Part shown: piece after piece, positions 52,330 through 61,182 of the stretch
Layout of the letters: each line of letters opens with the position of its first letter
Position numbering within the stretch: position 1 is the first letter of the stretch
DNA from: Lachnospiraceae bacterium
GTDB lineage: Bacteria; Bacillota; Clostridia; Lachnospirales; Lachnospiraceae
Length of the DNA: 64,000 bases
Reading direction: 5' to 3'
Assembly (NCBI GenBank): GCA_910574745.1
Contig: CAJTCE010000002.1
Span: 124,001 to 188,000, forward strand
Translations under genes and position numbers: made by a program
Notes under the pieces: model-generated
Told to the model about the DNA's origin: nothing
Seen by the model: the letters and a program-made list of their open reading frames with translations, nothing else
The model's database searches: none

Positions 52330-53001
52330 ATGGGAAATATTTTTTCTTTGGACAGTCCGCTTTTTAAGATCTGTTCCAAAATAGCAGATATTTTTCTGTT
52401 GAATCTCATATTTGTCATAACCTGTATTCCGGTTGTTACCATCGGGGCGTCGTTAACGGCGCTGCATTCCGTTTCCACGAAAATGGTAAGGGGGGAAGAA
52501 GGTTATATCATCAGGGGATTTTTAAAGGTCTTTAAGGAAAACTTTAAGCAGGCAACGGGAATTTATCTGATTATGACGGCTCTTGGCATTGTAATAGGAA
52601 CGGATATCTATTTCTGGACAAATCTGGAAGGAACCGTTGCCACTGTTATGTCGGCGGTAAGCATTGGAGCGGCATGTTTTTTGTCTATGGGGCTTATTTA
52701 TGTATTTGTGCTGCAGGCAACCTTTGAAAACCCTGTAAAAAGGACGATTATCAATAGCTTTCTGATCGCTTTGCAGCGGTTTCCCGTAACCCTGCTTCTG
52801 GCTGCATATTACGGGGTGATCCTTTACTTTATCATACAGTTTTTCGTTGTAGACGCTTTTATGGTTCTCTATGGTTTCGGGCTTTCGGCATTGGGCTCGG
52901 CAGTTTTCTACGGACTTGCCCTGAAAAAATATATAAAGAAAGCCGAGGAGGCTTCCGAAGAAACGACGCTTGTATCGGATGAGAAGAAAGAGACGCAATA
53001 A
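52330..53001 (+). CDS. DUF624 (YesL-like) membrane protein
   Basis: 223 aa with about five membrane helices. The start SLDSPLFKICSKIADIFLLNLIFVITCIPVVTIGAS is the DUF624/YesL hallmark. These proteins are commonly encoded near ABC sugar importers of plant-polysaccharide loci in Firmicutes; their function is not settled. It ends 5 bp from the stop of the convergent AraC gene, and the acidic tail (EEASEETTLVSDEKKETQ) is cytoplasmic. Confidence 0.82.
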   Translation: MGNIFSLDSPLFKICSKIADIFLLNLIFVITCIPVVTIGASLTALHSVSTKMVRGEEGYIIRGFLKVFKENFKQATGIYLIMTALGIVIGTDIYFWTNLEGTVATVMSAVSIGAACFLSMGLIYVFVLQATFENPVKRTIINSFLIALQRFPVTLLLAAYYGVILYFIIQFFVVDAFMVLYGFGLSALGSAVFYGLALKKYIKKAEEASEETTLVSDEKKETQ

Positions 53002-53006
53002 ACGGT

Positions 53007-53942
53007 TTAATCATTTAAAATGTAATTATAAGAGTGGATGTTATGCTGCTTGCGGTACTGCAGGGGCGTAATGCCCACTCTTTTTTTGAATACGCTGATA
53101 AAATGCGCATCGCTGGAAAAACCCATGCGGTAGCCGATTTCCCCGATGCTGTCGTCCGTTGTTGATAAAAGCTCTTTTGCTTTGGTTATGCACTTCTCGC
53201 AGGCAAAATCCATGATGGATTTCCCTATGTGTTTTTTGAAATCGTGGGACAGAGAAAATTTGCTTATATTCAGGGCTGCAGAAATTTCGTCCAGAGTAAG
53301 ACGCTCGGCGTAATGGATGTCTATATAGGCAAGGGTTTTGATAACGTGATTGGGGAGCGTTTCATTTGTGACCGGATTTGCACTGCGCTCCGTGATCAAT
53401 GCGGTCATAATATCCGTCAGAAGCTTATGGGCAATGAAGTGACGGGAATCATCAGGCAGAGAATCCCGTATTAGATCGTATAAAGCTTGCATTTTGGAGG
53501 GAATGCCGGACATAAGAGGCAGAAAAAAACCTGCTATTTTGTCCTGATAGAAACAATGGTAGAAAAAAGCGCAGTCCTTACCTTCCATAATAAGAAAGGA
53601 AAACGACCATTGCTCTGACTGAGACTGACGAATGGCAAAGCCTTTGGACATATCCAGGAAAACAATGCTGTGTTTTCTGAGGGAATAGCGGAATCCGTCA
53701 AAGGTCAGTTCGCAGACGCCCTCTTGGGTATACAGGATACAAAAATAGGGCATGGAGGTAATATCAAAATCAAAACCGCCCTTAATCTTGCTGATGGCAA
53801 AAGCTCTCATGCACGTTAAATTGGAAGCAAAAGCTTCGGCTGCGGGAAAGGAACGAAAAGTACTCAGAAAATTCTCCAATTTTGCCTGATGCTTCCAGTC
53901 GCTTCTAAAATGTTCGGATAACATAAACTCAATTCTTTCCAT
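53007..53942 (-). CDS. AraC-family transcriptional regulator
   Basis: 311 aa. An N-terminal cupin-like sensor (~20-170) and a C-terminal double helix-turn-helix (~207-305: LTLDEISAALNISKFSLSHDFKKHIGKS, then IGEIGYRMGFSSDAHFISVFKKRVGITPLQYRK). It is divergent from the ABC importer operon, with a 281-bp regulatory gap between them, so it most likely activates that operon in response to a mannose-containing sugar. A GGAG site lies ahead of its ATG. Confidence 0.9.
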   Translation of the reverse strand: MERIEFMLSEHFRSDWKHQAKLENFLSTFRSFPAAEAFASNLTCMRAFAISKIKGGFDFDITSMPYFCILYTQEGVCELTFDGFRYSLRKHSIVFLDMSKGFAIRQSQSEQWSFSFLIMEGKDCAFFYHCFYQDKIAGFFLPLMSGIPSKMQALYDLIRDSLPDDSRHFIAHKLLTDIMTALITERSANPVTNETLPNHVIKTLAYIDIHYAERLTLDEISAALNISKFSLSHDFKKHIGKSIMDFACEKCITKAKELLSTTDDSIGEIGYRMGFSSDAHFISVFKKRVGITPLQYRKQHNIHSYNYILND

Positions 53943-53979
53943 AACCCCACTCCATAGTTTGATATTTGTAAAACAAGTT

Positions 53980-54198
53980 AAGTAAATTTAGGTTAAATTA
54001 GCTAAAATAACAAAAGTTAATTTAAAATTAAAACATTAATTGCACAATAAAAGCTGCAATTCGCAATATAATTATAACATAATACCGAAAAAATGCAAGA
54101 ATATGATATTATTAGCAATAATGTATAGTGATTATTATAGTTTTATTTAATATAATAAATTTAAGTTAATAAAGTTAAATATTTAAACAGTTTAACTT
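53980..54198. promoter_or_regulatory. AT-rich divergent control region of the importer operon
   Basis: AAGTAAAT recurs here (53980-53987) as in the esterase control region. Nearer the importer gene are AAGTTAAT (54163-54170), AAGTTAAA (54172-54179) and its inverse TTTAACTT (54191-54198). No strong -35 box is seen ahead of the importer gene, which fits a need for an activator. The AT content makes chance matches likely, so the motif call is tentative. Confidence 0.4.
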
Positions 54199-54223
54199 AA
54201 AAAATTATTAAAGGAGGAAAAAA

Positions 54224-55627
54224 ATGAAAAAGAAAGTATTAAGCATTTTGCTTTCAACAGCTATGGTTGCATCTCTTTTAGTAGGATGCGGTAATGATGA
54301 AAGCACACCGGTAGAACAGCCGGCAGAACAGCCTGCAGCAGATGCAGAAGACGAGGGGACAGAGGCGCCTGCAGAAGATGAAGGAAATGAAGCAGGAGAT
54401 GAGGCAAAGGAAATCACAGGAGAAATTACGGTTCTGACTAACAGAACAGACTTGATTGATACGGACTTTGCTGATTACAAAGCTCAGTTTGAGGCGAAAT
54501 ACCCCGGAACAACTGTAAATTTCGAGGCAATCACAGACTACGAAGGCGACGTTGCAATCCGTATGCAGACATCTGATTACGGCGATGTACTGATGATTCC
54601 CAACACCATTAAGAGCACACAGTTTTCATCCTATTTTGAGCCTCTCGGAACAGTAGAGGAATTAAGTGAGAAATATGATGCGGCATTCTTAAATGCAAAG
54701 CAGTCGGAAGGCGTTGTTTACGGACTTCCTTCTATCGGAAATGCACAGGGCATCTGCTACAACAAAGAAGTATTTGCAAATGCAGGTATTACAGAAATGC
54801 CCAAGACTCCTGAAGAATTCTTAGAGGCTCTTCAGAAGATCAAAGATAAGGGAGAATGTGCAAACCCTTACTACACCAACTTTAAAGACGGCTGGACACT
54901 GACGCAGTGGCAGGATCATGCATGGGGTACCTGTACAGCAGACCCTGATTACCACAACAACGGTATTGTAAACGAGGAAGCTCCTTTCTCCGAAGGCACA
55001 TCCAACTACATTGTACATAAATTAATGTACGATATCGTTGCACAGGATTTATGCGAAGTTGACCCTACCACAACAAACTGGGAAGATTCCAAAGGAATGC
55101 TTGCCCGCGGCGAAATCGGTTGTATGGTACTTGGCTCCTGGGCTATTTCCCAGATGCAGGATGCAGCTGTAACAGAAGGACTGGATCCTTCCATCATCGG
55201 CTATATGCCTTTCCCTGTAACCGTAAACGGTAAGCAGTATGCAACAGCAGGCGCTGACTACTGCTACGCAATTAACATCAACAGTTCCAACAAAGATACG
55301 GCAAGAGCATGGATTGATTTTATGGTTGATGAATCCGGATTTGCATTAAATCAGGGCGCTATTTCAATCGTAAAAGACGACCCTATGCCTGATACACTGG
55401 CAGATTTTGCAGATATCGAACTGGTTATCGACAATCCTGCAACTCCTGAAAATGAAGGCAAATTTGATGTATTGAGCCAGGAATCCGAAATCAACCTGTA
55501 TGCTGAACCTGAGAAGCAGAGGTTATTAGAGTCTGCTATGGGAAGCACCAACGAATCCTTCGATGACATCATGAATGACTGGAACGCAAGATGGAAAGAA
55601 GCTCTGGATAACTACACACCCGAATAA
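54224..55627 (+). CDS. ABC sugar importer, solute-binding lipoprotein
   Basis: 467 aa. A lipoprotein signal (hydrophobic core, LLVGC with Cys22) is followed by an acidic, Pro/Ala/Glu-rich linker (~23-63) that tethers the binding domain. Residues ~65-467 match family 1 extracellular solute-binding proteins (FEAKYPGTTVNFEAITDYEGDV, GLPSIGNAQGICYNKEVF, MLARGEIGCMVLGSWAISQM). It captures oligosaccharides, here probably beta-mannooligosaccharides. The AAAGGAGG site is very strong. No ATPase gene is in the operon, as is usual when a shared MsmX-type ATPase is used. Confidence 0.9.
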   Translation: MKKKVLSILLSTAMVASLLVGCGNDESTPVEQPAEQPAADAEDEGTEAPAEDEGNEAGDEAKEITGEITVLTNRTDLIDTDFADYKAQFEAKYPGTTVNFEAITDYEGDVAIRMQTSDYGDVLMIPNTIKSTQFSSYFEPLGTVEELSEKYDAAFLNAKQSEGVVYGLPSIGNAQGICYNKEVFANAGITEMPKTPEEFLEALQKIKDKGECANPYYTNFKDGWTLTQWQDHAWGTCTADPDYHNNGIVNEEAPFSEGTSNYIVHKLMYDIVAQDLCEVDPTTTNWEDSKGMLARGEIGCMVLGSWAISQMQDAAVTEGLDPSIIGYMPFPVTVNGKQYATAGADYCYAININSSNKDTARAWIDFMVDESGFALNQGAISIVKDDPMPDTLADFADIELVIDNPATPENEGKFDVLSQESEINLYAEPEKQRLLESAMGSTNESFDDIMNDWNARWKEALDNYTPE

Positions 55628-55664
55628 GAGGTATCCGGACTGACAGAGTATAGTGAGTGATTAC

Positions 55665-55698
55665 AAAGGCTGCATATTTATAAAAGTGTGCAGCCTTT
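55665..55698 (+). terminator. Intercistronic hairpin after the binding-protein gene
   Basis: A perfect 10-bp stem, AAAGGCTGCA (55665-55674) with TGCAGCCTTT (55689-55698), lies between the binding-protein and permease genes. The T run is only three bases. Such hairpins often protect the upstream mRNA and reduce read-through, giving more binding protein than permease. Confidence 0.6.
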
Positions 55699-55715
55699 GC
55701 TGGAAGGAGGATATG

Positions 55716-56636
55716 ATGGATAACGAGGCTGCTAAAAGGAAAAAAAGAAGTTTTTCGGAAGTGATGTCTTTAAGAAAAACAAAGCAGTACATTACTGCAT
55801 TTTGGTTTTTGCTGATCCCATTGATCTTATTGGTTTTATTTACATATGTGCCGCTGGTGGATATGATTCGTTACTCCTTTTATAAATGGGACGGTTTCGG
55901 AAAGATGAAGTTTATCGGTGTTGACAATTATGTGGAGATGTTTACAAAGCCGGAATACTTCAGAATGTTTAAAACCAGTTTTTACTATCTGATCGGTAGT
56001 TTTATACAGATAGGGCTTGCGCTGGTATTCGCTGCTCTTTTGATGGACAGCAAAAAAACAAAATTTACAAACTTTTTTAAGGGAGCTATTTTCTTCCCGT
56101 ATCTGGTAAACGGTGTAGCGGTTGGTTTGATATTCCTGTATTTTTATCAGCCGGGCGGAACGCTGGATACCCTGCTTACTTCTCTCGGGTTTTCCCAGGA
56201 AACGCTTCCCTTATGGATGAAGACGGTGGGACTGAACAATGTTTGTCTTGCTATCGTTTCCCTTTGGAGATATCTGGGGCAGAACATGGTCATGTTTGCC
56301 GGCTCCATGCAGTCTGTGGACGGCGACTTATATGAAGCGGCGGCTCTTGACGGTGCAAACCAGATACAAATATTCAGATATATTATCCTGCCCAATATTA
56401 AAACGGTAATCAGCATTAATATGATTCTTGCCGTAAAGGGCGCTATCAGTGTATTTGAGATTCCGTATATTATGACGGACGGTGCAAACGGAACGGCAAC
56501 CTTTGTAACAAAGACCCTGGAGGTGGCGTTTACCAGCAGGAAGATCGGTATGGCTTCCGCCATGGGCGTTGTCTTGCTGATTCTGATTATGATCATTACC
56601 TTTATCCAAAAGAGATTCTTTGAGAAGGAGGGCTGA
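55716..56636 (+). CDS. ABC sugar importer permease (MalF/UgpA type)
   Basis: 306 aa from ATG 55716, five bases after AAGGAGG; ATG 55713 is directly before it. Six membrane helices. The EAA loop for contact with the ATPase is at ~207-226 (YEAAALDGANQIQIFRYIILP). It begins with a basic cytoplasmic tail. It pairs with the MalG-type permease 3 bp downstream to form the membrane channel. Confidence 0.92.
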   Translation: MDNEAAKRKKRSFSEVMSLRKTKQYITAFWFLLIPLILLVLFTYVPLVDMIRYSFYKWDGFGKMKFIGVDNYVEMFTKPEYFRMFKTSFYYLIGSFIQIGLALVFAALLMDSKKTKFTNFFKGAIFFPYLVNGVAVGLIFLYFYQPGGTLDTLLTSLGFSQETLPLWMKTVGLNNVCLAIVSLWRYLGQNMVMFAGSMQSVDGDLYEAAALDGANQIQIFRYIILPNIKTVISINMILAVKGAISVFEIPYIMTDGANGTATFVTKTLEVAFTSRKIGMASAMGVVLLILIMIITFIQKRFFEKEG

Positions 56637-56639
56637 GAA

Positions 56640-57518
56640 ATGGCAAAAGAGACGAAAACAAAGGTTCCCCAAAATAAGAAGCATTATTCGGCACAGCATA
56701 TGGTAGCCGCTTTTTTCAAATACTTGCTTTTGATCATTTCGGCAATTGCCGCAATCCTGCCCATGGTAGTCGTGCTCTTCGGGGCGTTTAAGACAACGGC
56801 GGAATTTTCTGCCACAACGCCTTTGACCTTGCCAAAGAGCTGGCTGAACTTTGAAAATTTTAAGACGGCTTTCGTTAAGGGAAATATGGTAACGGGCTTC
56901 TTAAATACCGTTATCGTTGTGGGAATTTCCGTATTCCTGACTATCGTATTCGGTACCATGACGGCCTATGTCATTAACCGTTTTAAATTTAAATTCAGCA
57001 AAATCGTAAATACGGCTTTCCTTGTAGCGTCCCTGATTCCGAGTATTACCATGCAGATGAGCGTGTTCCAGATTATTTCCAAGCTGGGCTTGTTCAACCA
57101 CAGGGCGGCATTGATTATCCTGTTTGCAGGAACGGATATTATTTCCATTTATATTTTCGTACAGTTTTTGGAAAATATATCCGTATCTTTAGATGAATCG
57201 GCAATTATAGACGGAGCGTCCTACTTTACGATTTATACAAGAATCCTGCTTCCGTTGATGAAGCCGGCGATTGTTACCGTATTAATTATCAAAGGAATCG
57301 GTTTCTATAATGAATTTTATACCGCATTTCTTTACAACCCCAATCCTAAGCTTGCAGTGGTTTCAACAGCTTTGTTTAAGTTTAAAGGACCTTTCGGGGC
57401 ACAATGGGAGATTATCTGTGCGGGCGTTATCATTACCATTATTCCGGCGCTTATTATTTTCCTGTTACTGCAGAAACAGATTTACAGCGGTTTGACAAAC
57501 GGTGCGGTAAAGGGTTAA
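56640..57518 (+). CDS. ABC sugar importer permease (MalG/UgpE type)
   Basis: 292 aa, six membrane helices. The EAA loop is DESAIIDGASYFTIYTRILLPLMKPA (~183-208). A GAGGGCTGAGAA site overlaps the end of the preceding permease gene. It ends with the usual short tail LTNGAVKG. It is the second channel subunit of the predicted mannooligosaccharide importer. Confidence 0.92.
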   Translation: MAKETKTKVPQNKKHYSAQHMVAAFFKYLLLIISAIAAILPMVVVLFGAFKTTAEFSATTPLTLPKSWLNFENFKTAFVKGNMVTGFLNTVIVVGISVFLTIVFGTMTAYVINRFKFKFSKIVNTAFLVASLIPSITMQMSVFQIISKLGLFNHRAALIILFAGTDIISIYIFVQFLENISVSLDESAIIDGASYFTIYTRILLPLMKPAIVTVLIIKGIGFYNEFYTAFLYNPNPKLAVVSTALFKFKGPFGAQWEIICAGVIITIIPALIIFLLLQKQIYSGLTNGAVKG

Positions 57519-57548
57519 GGAAATTTTTAGCAATAAAGGAGACAAAGC

Positions 57549-58574
57549 ATGAAACATGTAGAAATTATTTCAGGGGGGAGCCTGCCCAACATTCCGTGGC
57601 AGGATAAACCGGAGCAGCTTGGAAAAATCCCCCTATGGAGATATACGGAAAATCCTGTCATTGACAGAAACCCCCTGCCTGGCGTTGCCAGAATCTTCAA
57701 CAGTGCGGTGCTGCCCTATGAAGACGGATTTATCGGCGTTTTCCGTGGAGAGCAGATTAACGGCATTCCTTATATTTATCTGGGAAGAAGTAAGGACGGT
57801 ATTCATTGGGAATATGAGCCGGATAAGATCAAGTTTGTAGATGAGAAGGGAGAGGACTTTGCGCCGGTATATGCATATGATCCCCGCCTTGTGGAAATAG
57901 AAGGCGTTTACTATATCATCTGGTGCGGCGATTTTTACGGTGCGTCCATCGGAATGGCAAAGACCACAGACTTTAAAACATTTACAAGAATTGAGAATCC
58001 TTTTATTCCTTTTAACAGGAATGCGGTTCTCTTTCCAAGAAAGATCAACGGCAATTTTGCTCTTTTGTCCAGACCCAGCGACAGCGGACATACGCCTTTT
58101 GGGGATGTGTTCTTAAGTGAAAGCCCGGATATGACCTACTGGGGAAAACACAGGCATGTTATGGGCAAGGGTTTTGAATGGTGGGAATCCGTAAAGGTGG
58201 GAAGCGGTGCGGCTCCTATTGAAACTTCGGAAGGGTGGCTTTTGTTCTATCACGGCGTAAGCGGCACCTGCAACGGATTTGTTTATTCCATGGGAGGGGC
58301 AATTCTGGATATTGATAATCCTTCCATTGTGAAATACCGTTGTGAAACCTTCCTTTTGACGCCTGAAGAATGGTATGAGGAACGCGGCTTTGTGCCCAAC
58401 GTCATCTTCCCTTGTGCGGCTCTAACCGACAAGGATACCGGCAGAGTAGCGGTTTATTACGGCGCTGCGGACAGCTATGTGGGCCTTGCTTTTACCTATA
58501 TGGATGAAATTGTGGATTATATCAAAAATAACAGTGTTGTAACGAGCGCTGATACGGAAATCGGTATTCGTTAG
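57549..58574 (+). CDS. GH130 beta-1,4-mannooligosaccharide phosphorylase (RaMP2-like)
   Basis: 341 aa. A five-bladed propeller of the GH130 family: WRYTENPVIDRNPLPGVARIFNSAV at the N-terminus, the catalytic Asp111 in AYDPRLVEIEGVYYIIWCGD, then a phosphate-binding region (SRPSDSGHTPFG, WWESVKVGSGAAPIET, GWLLFYHGV). The length and N-terminus fit subfamily 2, which releases mannose-1-phosphate from beta-1,4-mannooligosaccharides. It is cytoplasmic, with no signal peptide. It is followed 11 bp later by the epimerase and then by the second GH130 enzyme, the order that defines intracellular mannan breakdown. Confidence 0.9.
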   Translation: MKHVEIISGGSLPNIPWQDKPEQLGKIPLWRYTENPVIDRNPLPGVARIFNSAVLPYEDGFIGVFRGEQINGIPYIYLGRSKDGIHWEYEPDKIKFVDEKGEDFAPVYAYDPRLVEIEGVYYIIWCGDFYGASIGMAKTTDFKTFTRIENPFIPFNRNAVLFPRKINGNFALLSRPSDSGHTPFGDVFLSESPDMTYWGKHRHVMGKGFEWWESVKVGSGAAPIETSEGWLLFYHGVSGTCNGFVYSMGGAILDIDNPSIVKYRCETFLLTPEEWYEERGFVPNVIFPCAALTDKDTGRVAVYYGAADSYVGLAFTYMDEIVDYIKNNSVVTSADTEIGIR

Positions 58575-58585
58575 ATGGAGGCAAT

Positions 58586-59761
58586 ATGCTGACAGAGGAA
58601 ATAAAACGCCGGCTTTCAGAAGGGATTCTTCCCTTCTGGAAGGGGCTTAAGGATGAAGAAAACGGAGGCTTTTACGGTTTTGTAGGACACGATTTAAGCG
58701 TCGATAAGCAGTATGACAAGGGTGTGATTCTCCACAGCCGGATACTCTGGTTCTTTTCGAATTGTTATCTTGTTTTAAAAAATAAGGATGATCTTGCTTA
58801 TGCGGATCATGCTTATGCTTATATAAAAGAATATTGCATCGACAGGGAAAACGGAGGCGTTTACTGGTCAACTACTTATGACGGGAAGCCTTCGGATACG
58901 ACAAAGCATACATACAATCAGGCTTTTGCCATTTATGCCTTGTCTTCTTACTATGATGCGTCAAAGAATGAAGAGGCTCTTGACCTGGCAAGGGAGCTTT
59001 TTGAACTGGTAGAGGAACGCTGCAAGGATTCCTTCGGGTATCTGGAAGCTTTTGACCGGCAGTTTCAGCCTGTGGATAACAGTAAGCTTTCGGAAAACGG
59101 GATTCTGGCGGATAAGACAATGAATACGCTGCTGCATGTATTTGAAGCGTATACGGAGCTGTACCGTGTAGGCGGGGATGAAAAGGCGGCGGCGCAGATG
59201 CGGTGGATGCTGGGTATTTTTGCAGATAAGGTATTCAACCGGGAAGAGAAACGGCTGGATGTATTTTTTGACAGCCGTATGAACAATCTCATTGATTTAC
59301 AGTCCTACGGACATGATATTGAAGCGGCGTGGCTCATAGACAGAGGGCTGGAAGTCTTAAATGACGCGGCTTATGATAAAAAACTGCTTCCCGTTACACG
59401 GACGTTGACAGAAACCATATATAAGCGTGCTTATACAGGGGACTGCGTCTTAAACGAGTGTGAAAACGGCGTTGTAAACAAAGAAAGAATCTGGTGGGTA
59501 CAGGCGGAAGCTATGGTGGGCTTTTTGAACGGATATGCCCGGTGCCCCGAAAAAACCGAATATATGGAAGCGGTCAGAAAAATCTGGGACTATATTAACG
59601 GATATGTCATTGATAAACGGGAAGGCAGCGAATGGTTCTGGGCTCTTGACGAAAATGAAAAGCCCGTTACAACAAGAGAGCTGGCGGGTCCCTGGAAATG
59701 TCCCTATCACAATGGCCGTATGTGCCTTGAACTGATCAGGAGGAACGAAGTTGTTGAATGA
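58586..59761 (+). CDS. Cellobiose/mannobiose 2-epimerase
   Basis: 391 aa. An (alpha/alpha)6 barrel of the AGE superfamily with the expected aromatic and His elements: [61 protein letters not shown] and [15 protein letters not shown], ending with [16 protein letters not shown]. It would turn beta-1,4-mannobiose into mannosyl-beta-1,4-glucose, the substrate of the next enzyme, whose TTG start it overlaps by 11 nt. Confidence 0.9.
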   Translation: MLTEEIKRRLSEGILPFWKGLKDEENGGFYGFVGHDLSVDKQYDKGVILHSRILWFFSNCYLVLKNKDDLAYADHAYAYIKEYCIDRENGGVYWSTTYDGKPSDTTKHTYNQAFAIYALSSYYDASKNEEALDLARELFELVEERCKDSFGYLEAFDRQFQPVDNSKLSENGILADKTMNTLLHVFEAYTELYRVGGDEKAAAQMRWMLGIFADKVFNREEKRLDVFFDSRMNNLIDLQSYGHDIEAAWLIDRGLEVLNDAAYDKKLLPVTRTLTETIYKRAYTGDCVLNECENGVVNKERIWWVQAEAMVGFLNGYARCPEKTEYMEAVRKIWDYINGYVIDKREGSEWFWALDENEKPVTTRELAGPWKCPYHNGRMCLELIRRNEVVE

Positions 59762-60926
59762 AAGATATTTTGCGGAAAAAGAAAAATATGAAAAGCTGAT
59801 TGCAAGAAAGAATGTAAAAAGTGATTTTTACAACGGGATTTATGACCGATACGAATATCCGGTTTTGACAAGAGACCATATTCCCCCTATGTGGAAGTAT
59901 GATCTGAATCCCGAAACCAATCCTTATTTTATGGAAAGGCTGGGCGTTAATGCGGTATTTAACGCAGGCGCTATTTATCTGGACGGAAAATATTACATTG
60001 TTGCCAGAATCGAAGGAAATGACAGAAAGTCCTTCTTTGGCGTGGCGGTCAGCGATAATGGCGTGGATGGTTTTCGGTTTATGGACTATCCCATCCTGTT
60101 GGAGGATACCTGTCCGGAAGAGACCAACGTATATGACATGCGTCTGACAAAGCATGAGGACGGATATATTTACGGCGTGTTCTGCTCCGAGAGCAAGGAC
60201 ACTGCTTCGGGAGATTTGTCCGCAGCGGTTGCGGCGGCGGGAATTGTCAGGACAAAAGATATGGTCAGCTGGGAACGTCTTCCCAATTTAAAGACGCTGC
60301 GTTCCCCCCAGCAGAGGAATGTGGTGCTGCATCCGGAATTTGTGGATGGAAAATATGCATTTTACACCCGTCCTATGGATGACTTTATTGATACGGGTTC
60401 CGGCGGCGGCATTGGGTTTGGCCTTTGCGATGATATTACCAATGCGGTAATTGATGAAGAGATCATTACCAGCAAGAGAAAATATCACACCATTACCGAG
60501 GCAAAGAACGGGGCGGGCGCAACGCCTATTAAGACGGATAAGGGTTTTATCCATATTGCCCACGGGGTAAGGAATACGGCGGCGGGGCTTCGCTACGTTA
60601 TTTATGCCTTTGCCACGGATCTAAATGACCCCGCAAAGGTTATAGCGGAGCCTTCGGGATTTCTGATCGCTCCCTTAGGGGACGAGAGAGTGGGCGATGT
60701 GAGCAACGTGGTATTTACCAACGGCGCAATCGTCAATGACAGGGAAGAAGTGTTTATTTATTACGCTTCCTGTGATACCAGACTTCACGTAGCCACAACG
60801 ACGGTGGATAAATTGAAAGACTATGTGTTCAATACGCCGGAGGACCCTCTTCGTTCAGTTCTCTGTGTTAAACAGAGATGCGATTTTATTAAGAAGAACC
60901 TGGAGTATCTGGAATCTTTGAAATAG
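59751..60926 (+). CDS. GH130 4-O-beta-D-mannosyl-D-glucose phosphorylase (RaMP1-like)
   Basis: 391 aa from TTG 59751, seven bases after AGGAGG; no ATG fits. Subfamily 1 features: long N-terminal helix ([15 protein letters not shown]), [18 protein letters not shown], catalytic Asp129 in [19 protein letters not shown] and [28 protein letters not shown]. It splits mannosyl-beta-1,4-glucose with phosphate into mannose-1-phosphate and glucose. It closes the importer-phosphorylase operon. Confidence 0.9.
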   Translation: MLNERYFAEKEKYEKLIARKNVKSDFYNGIYDRYEYPVLTRDHIPPMWKYDLNPETNPYFMERLGVNAVFNAGAIYLDGKYYIVARIEGNDRKSFFGVAVSDNGVDGFRFMDYPILLEDTCPEETNVYDMRLTKHEDGYIYGVFCSESKDTASGDLSAAVAAAGIVRTKDMVSWERLPNLKTLRSPQQRNVVLHPEFVDGKYAFYTRPMDDFIDTGSGGGIGFGLCDDITNAVIDEEIITSKRKYHTITEAKNGAGATPIKTDKGFIHIAHGVRNTAAGLRYVIYAFATDLNDPAKVIAEPSGFLIAPLGDERVGDVSNVVFTNGAIVNDREEVFIYYASCDTRLHVATTTVDKLKDYVFNTPEDPLRSVLCVKQRCDFIKKNLEYLESLK

Positions 60927-60984
60927 TGTTTCTCCCTTTTTACATACAAGTGCACCCCCTCATTTTTATCCGCATGTGATAAAA

Positions 60985-61017
60985 GGTGCCGTCCGGTTTT
61001 CTATTCCGGATGGCGCC
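60985..61017. terminator. Strong hairpin after the mannan operon
   Basis: A 12-bp stem (60985-60996 with 61006-61017, two G-U pairs) with a 9-nt loop, 58 bp after the stop. There is no T run on the plus strand but TTTT follows on the minus strand, so it may act as an mRNA 3' stabiliser or as a minus-strand terminator. Confidence 0.45.
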
Positions 61018-61076
61018 GCTGTGAGGGCGGTATAGTGGGGAAATATGTTTAAAAATAGAAGTGTATAAAAGCAAAA

Positions 61077-61109
61077 ACGCAGGCCTTTTTGGCTGCTGCG
61101 TATTTTTTT
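61077..61109 (+). terminator. Rho-independent terminator ahead of the phosphohexomutase gene
   Basis: ACGCAGGCC (61077-61085) pairs with GGC (61091-61093) and CTGCGT (61096-61101), followed by T7. It ends 74 bp before the ATG at 61183. It separates the mannan operon from the next two genes or forms part of their leader. Confidence 0.65.
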
Positions 61110-61182
61110 GCGAAAAAATTGCAAAAAAAAGCGTTTGGGCCGGGGAACAAATTGACCTGCAAATAGAAGGAGGCGGCAGAAA

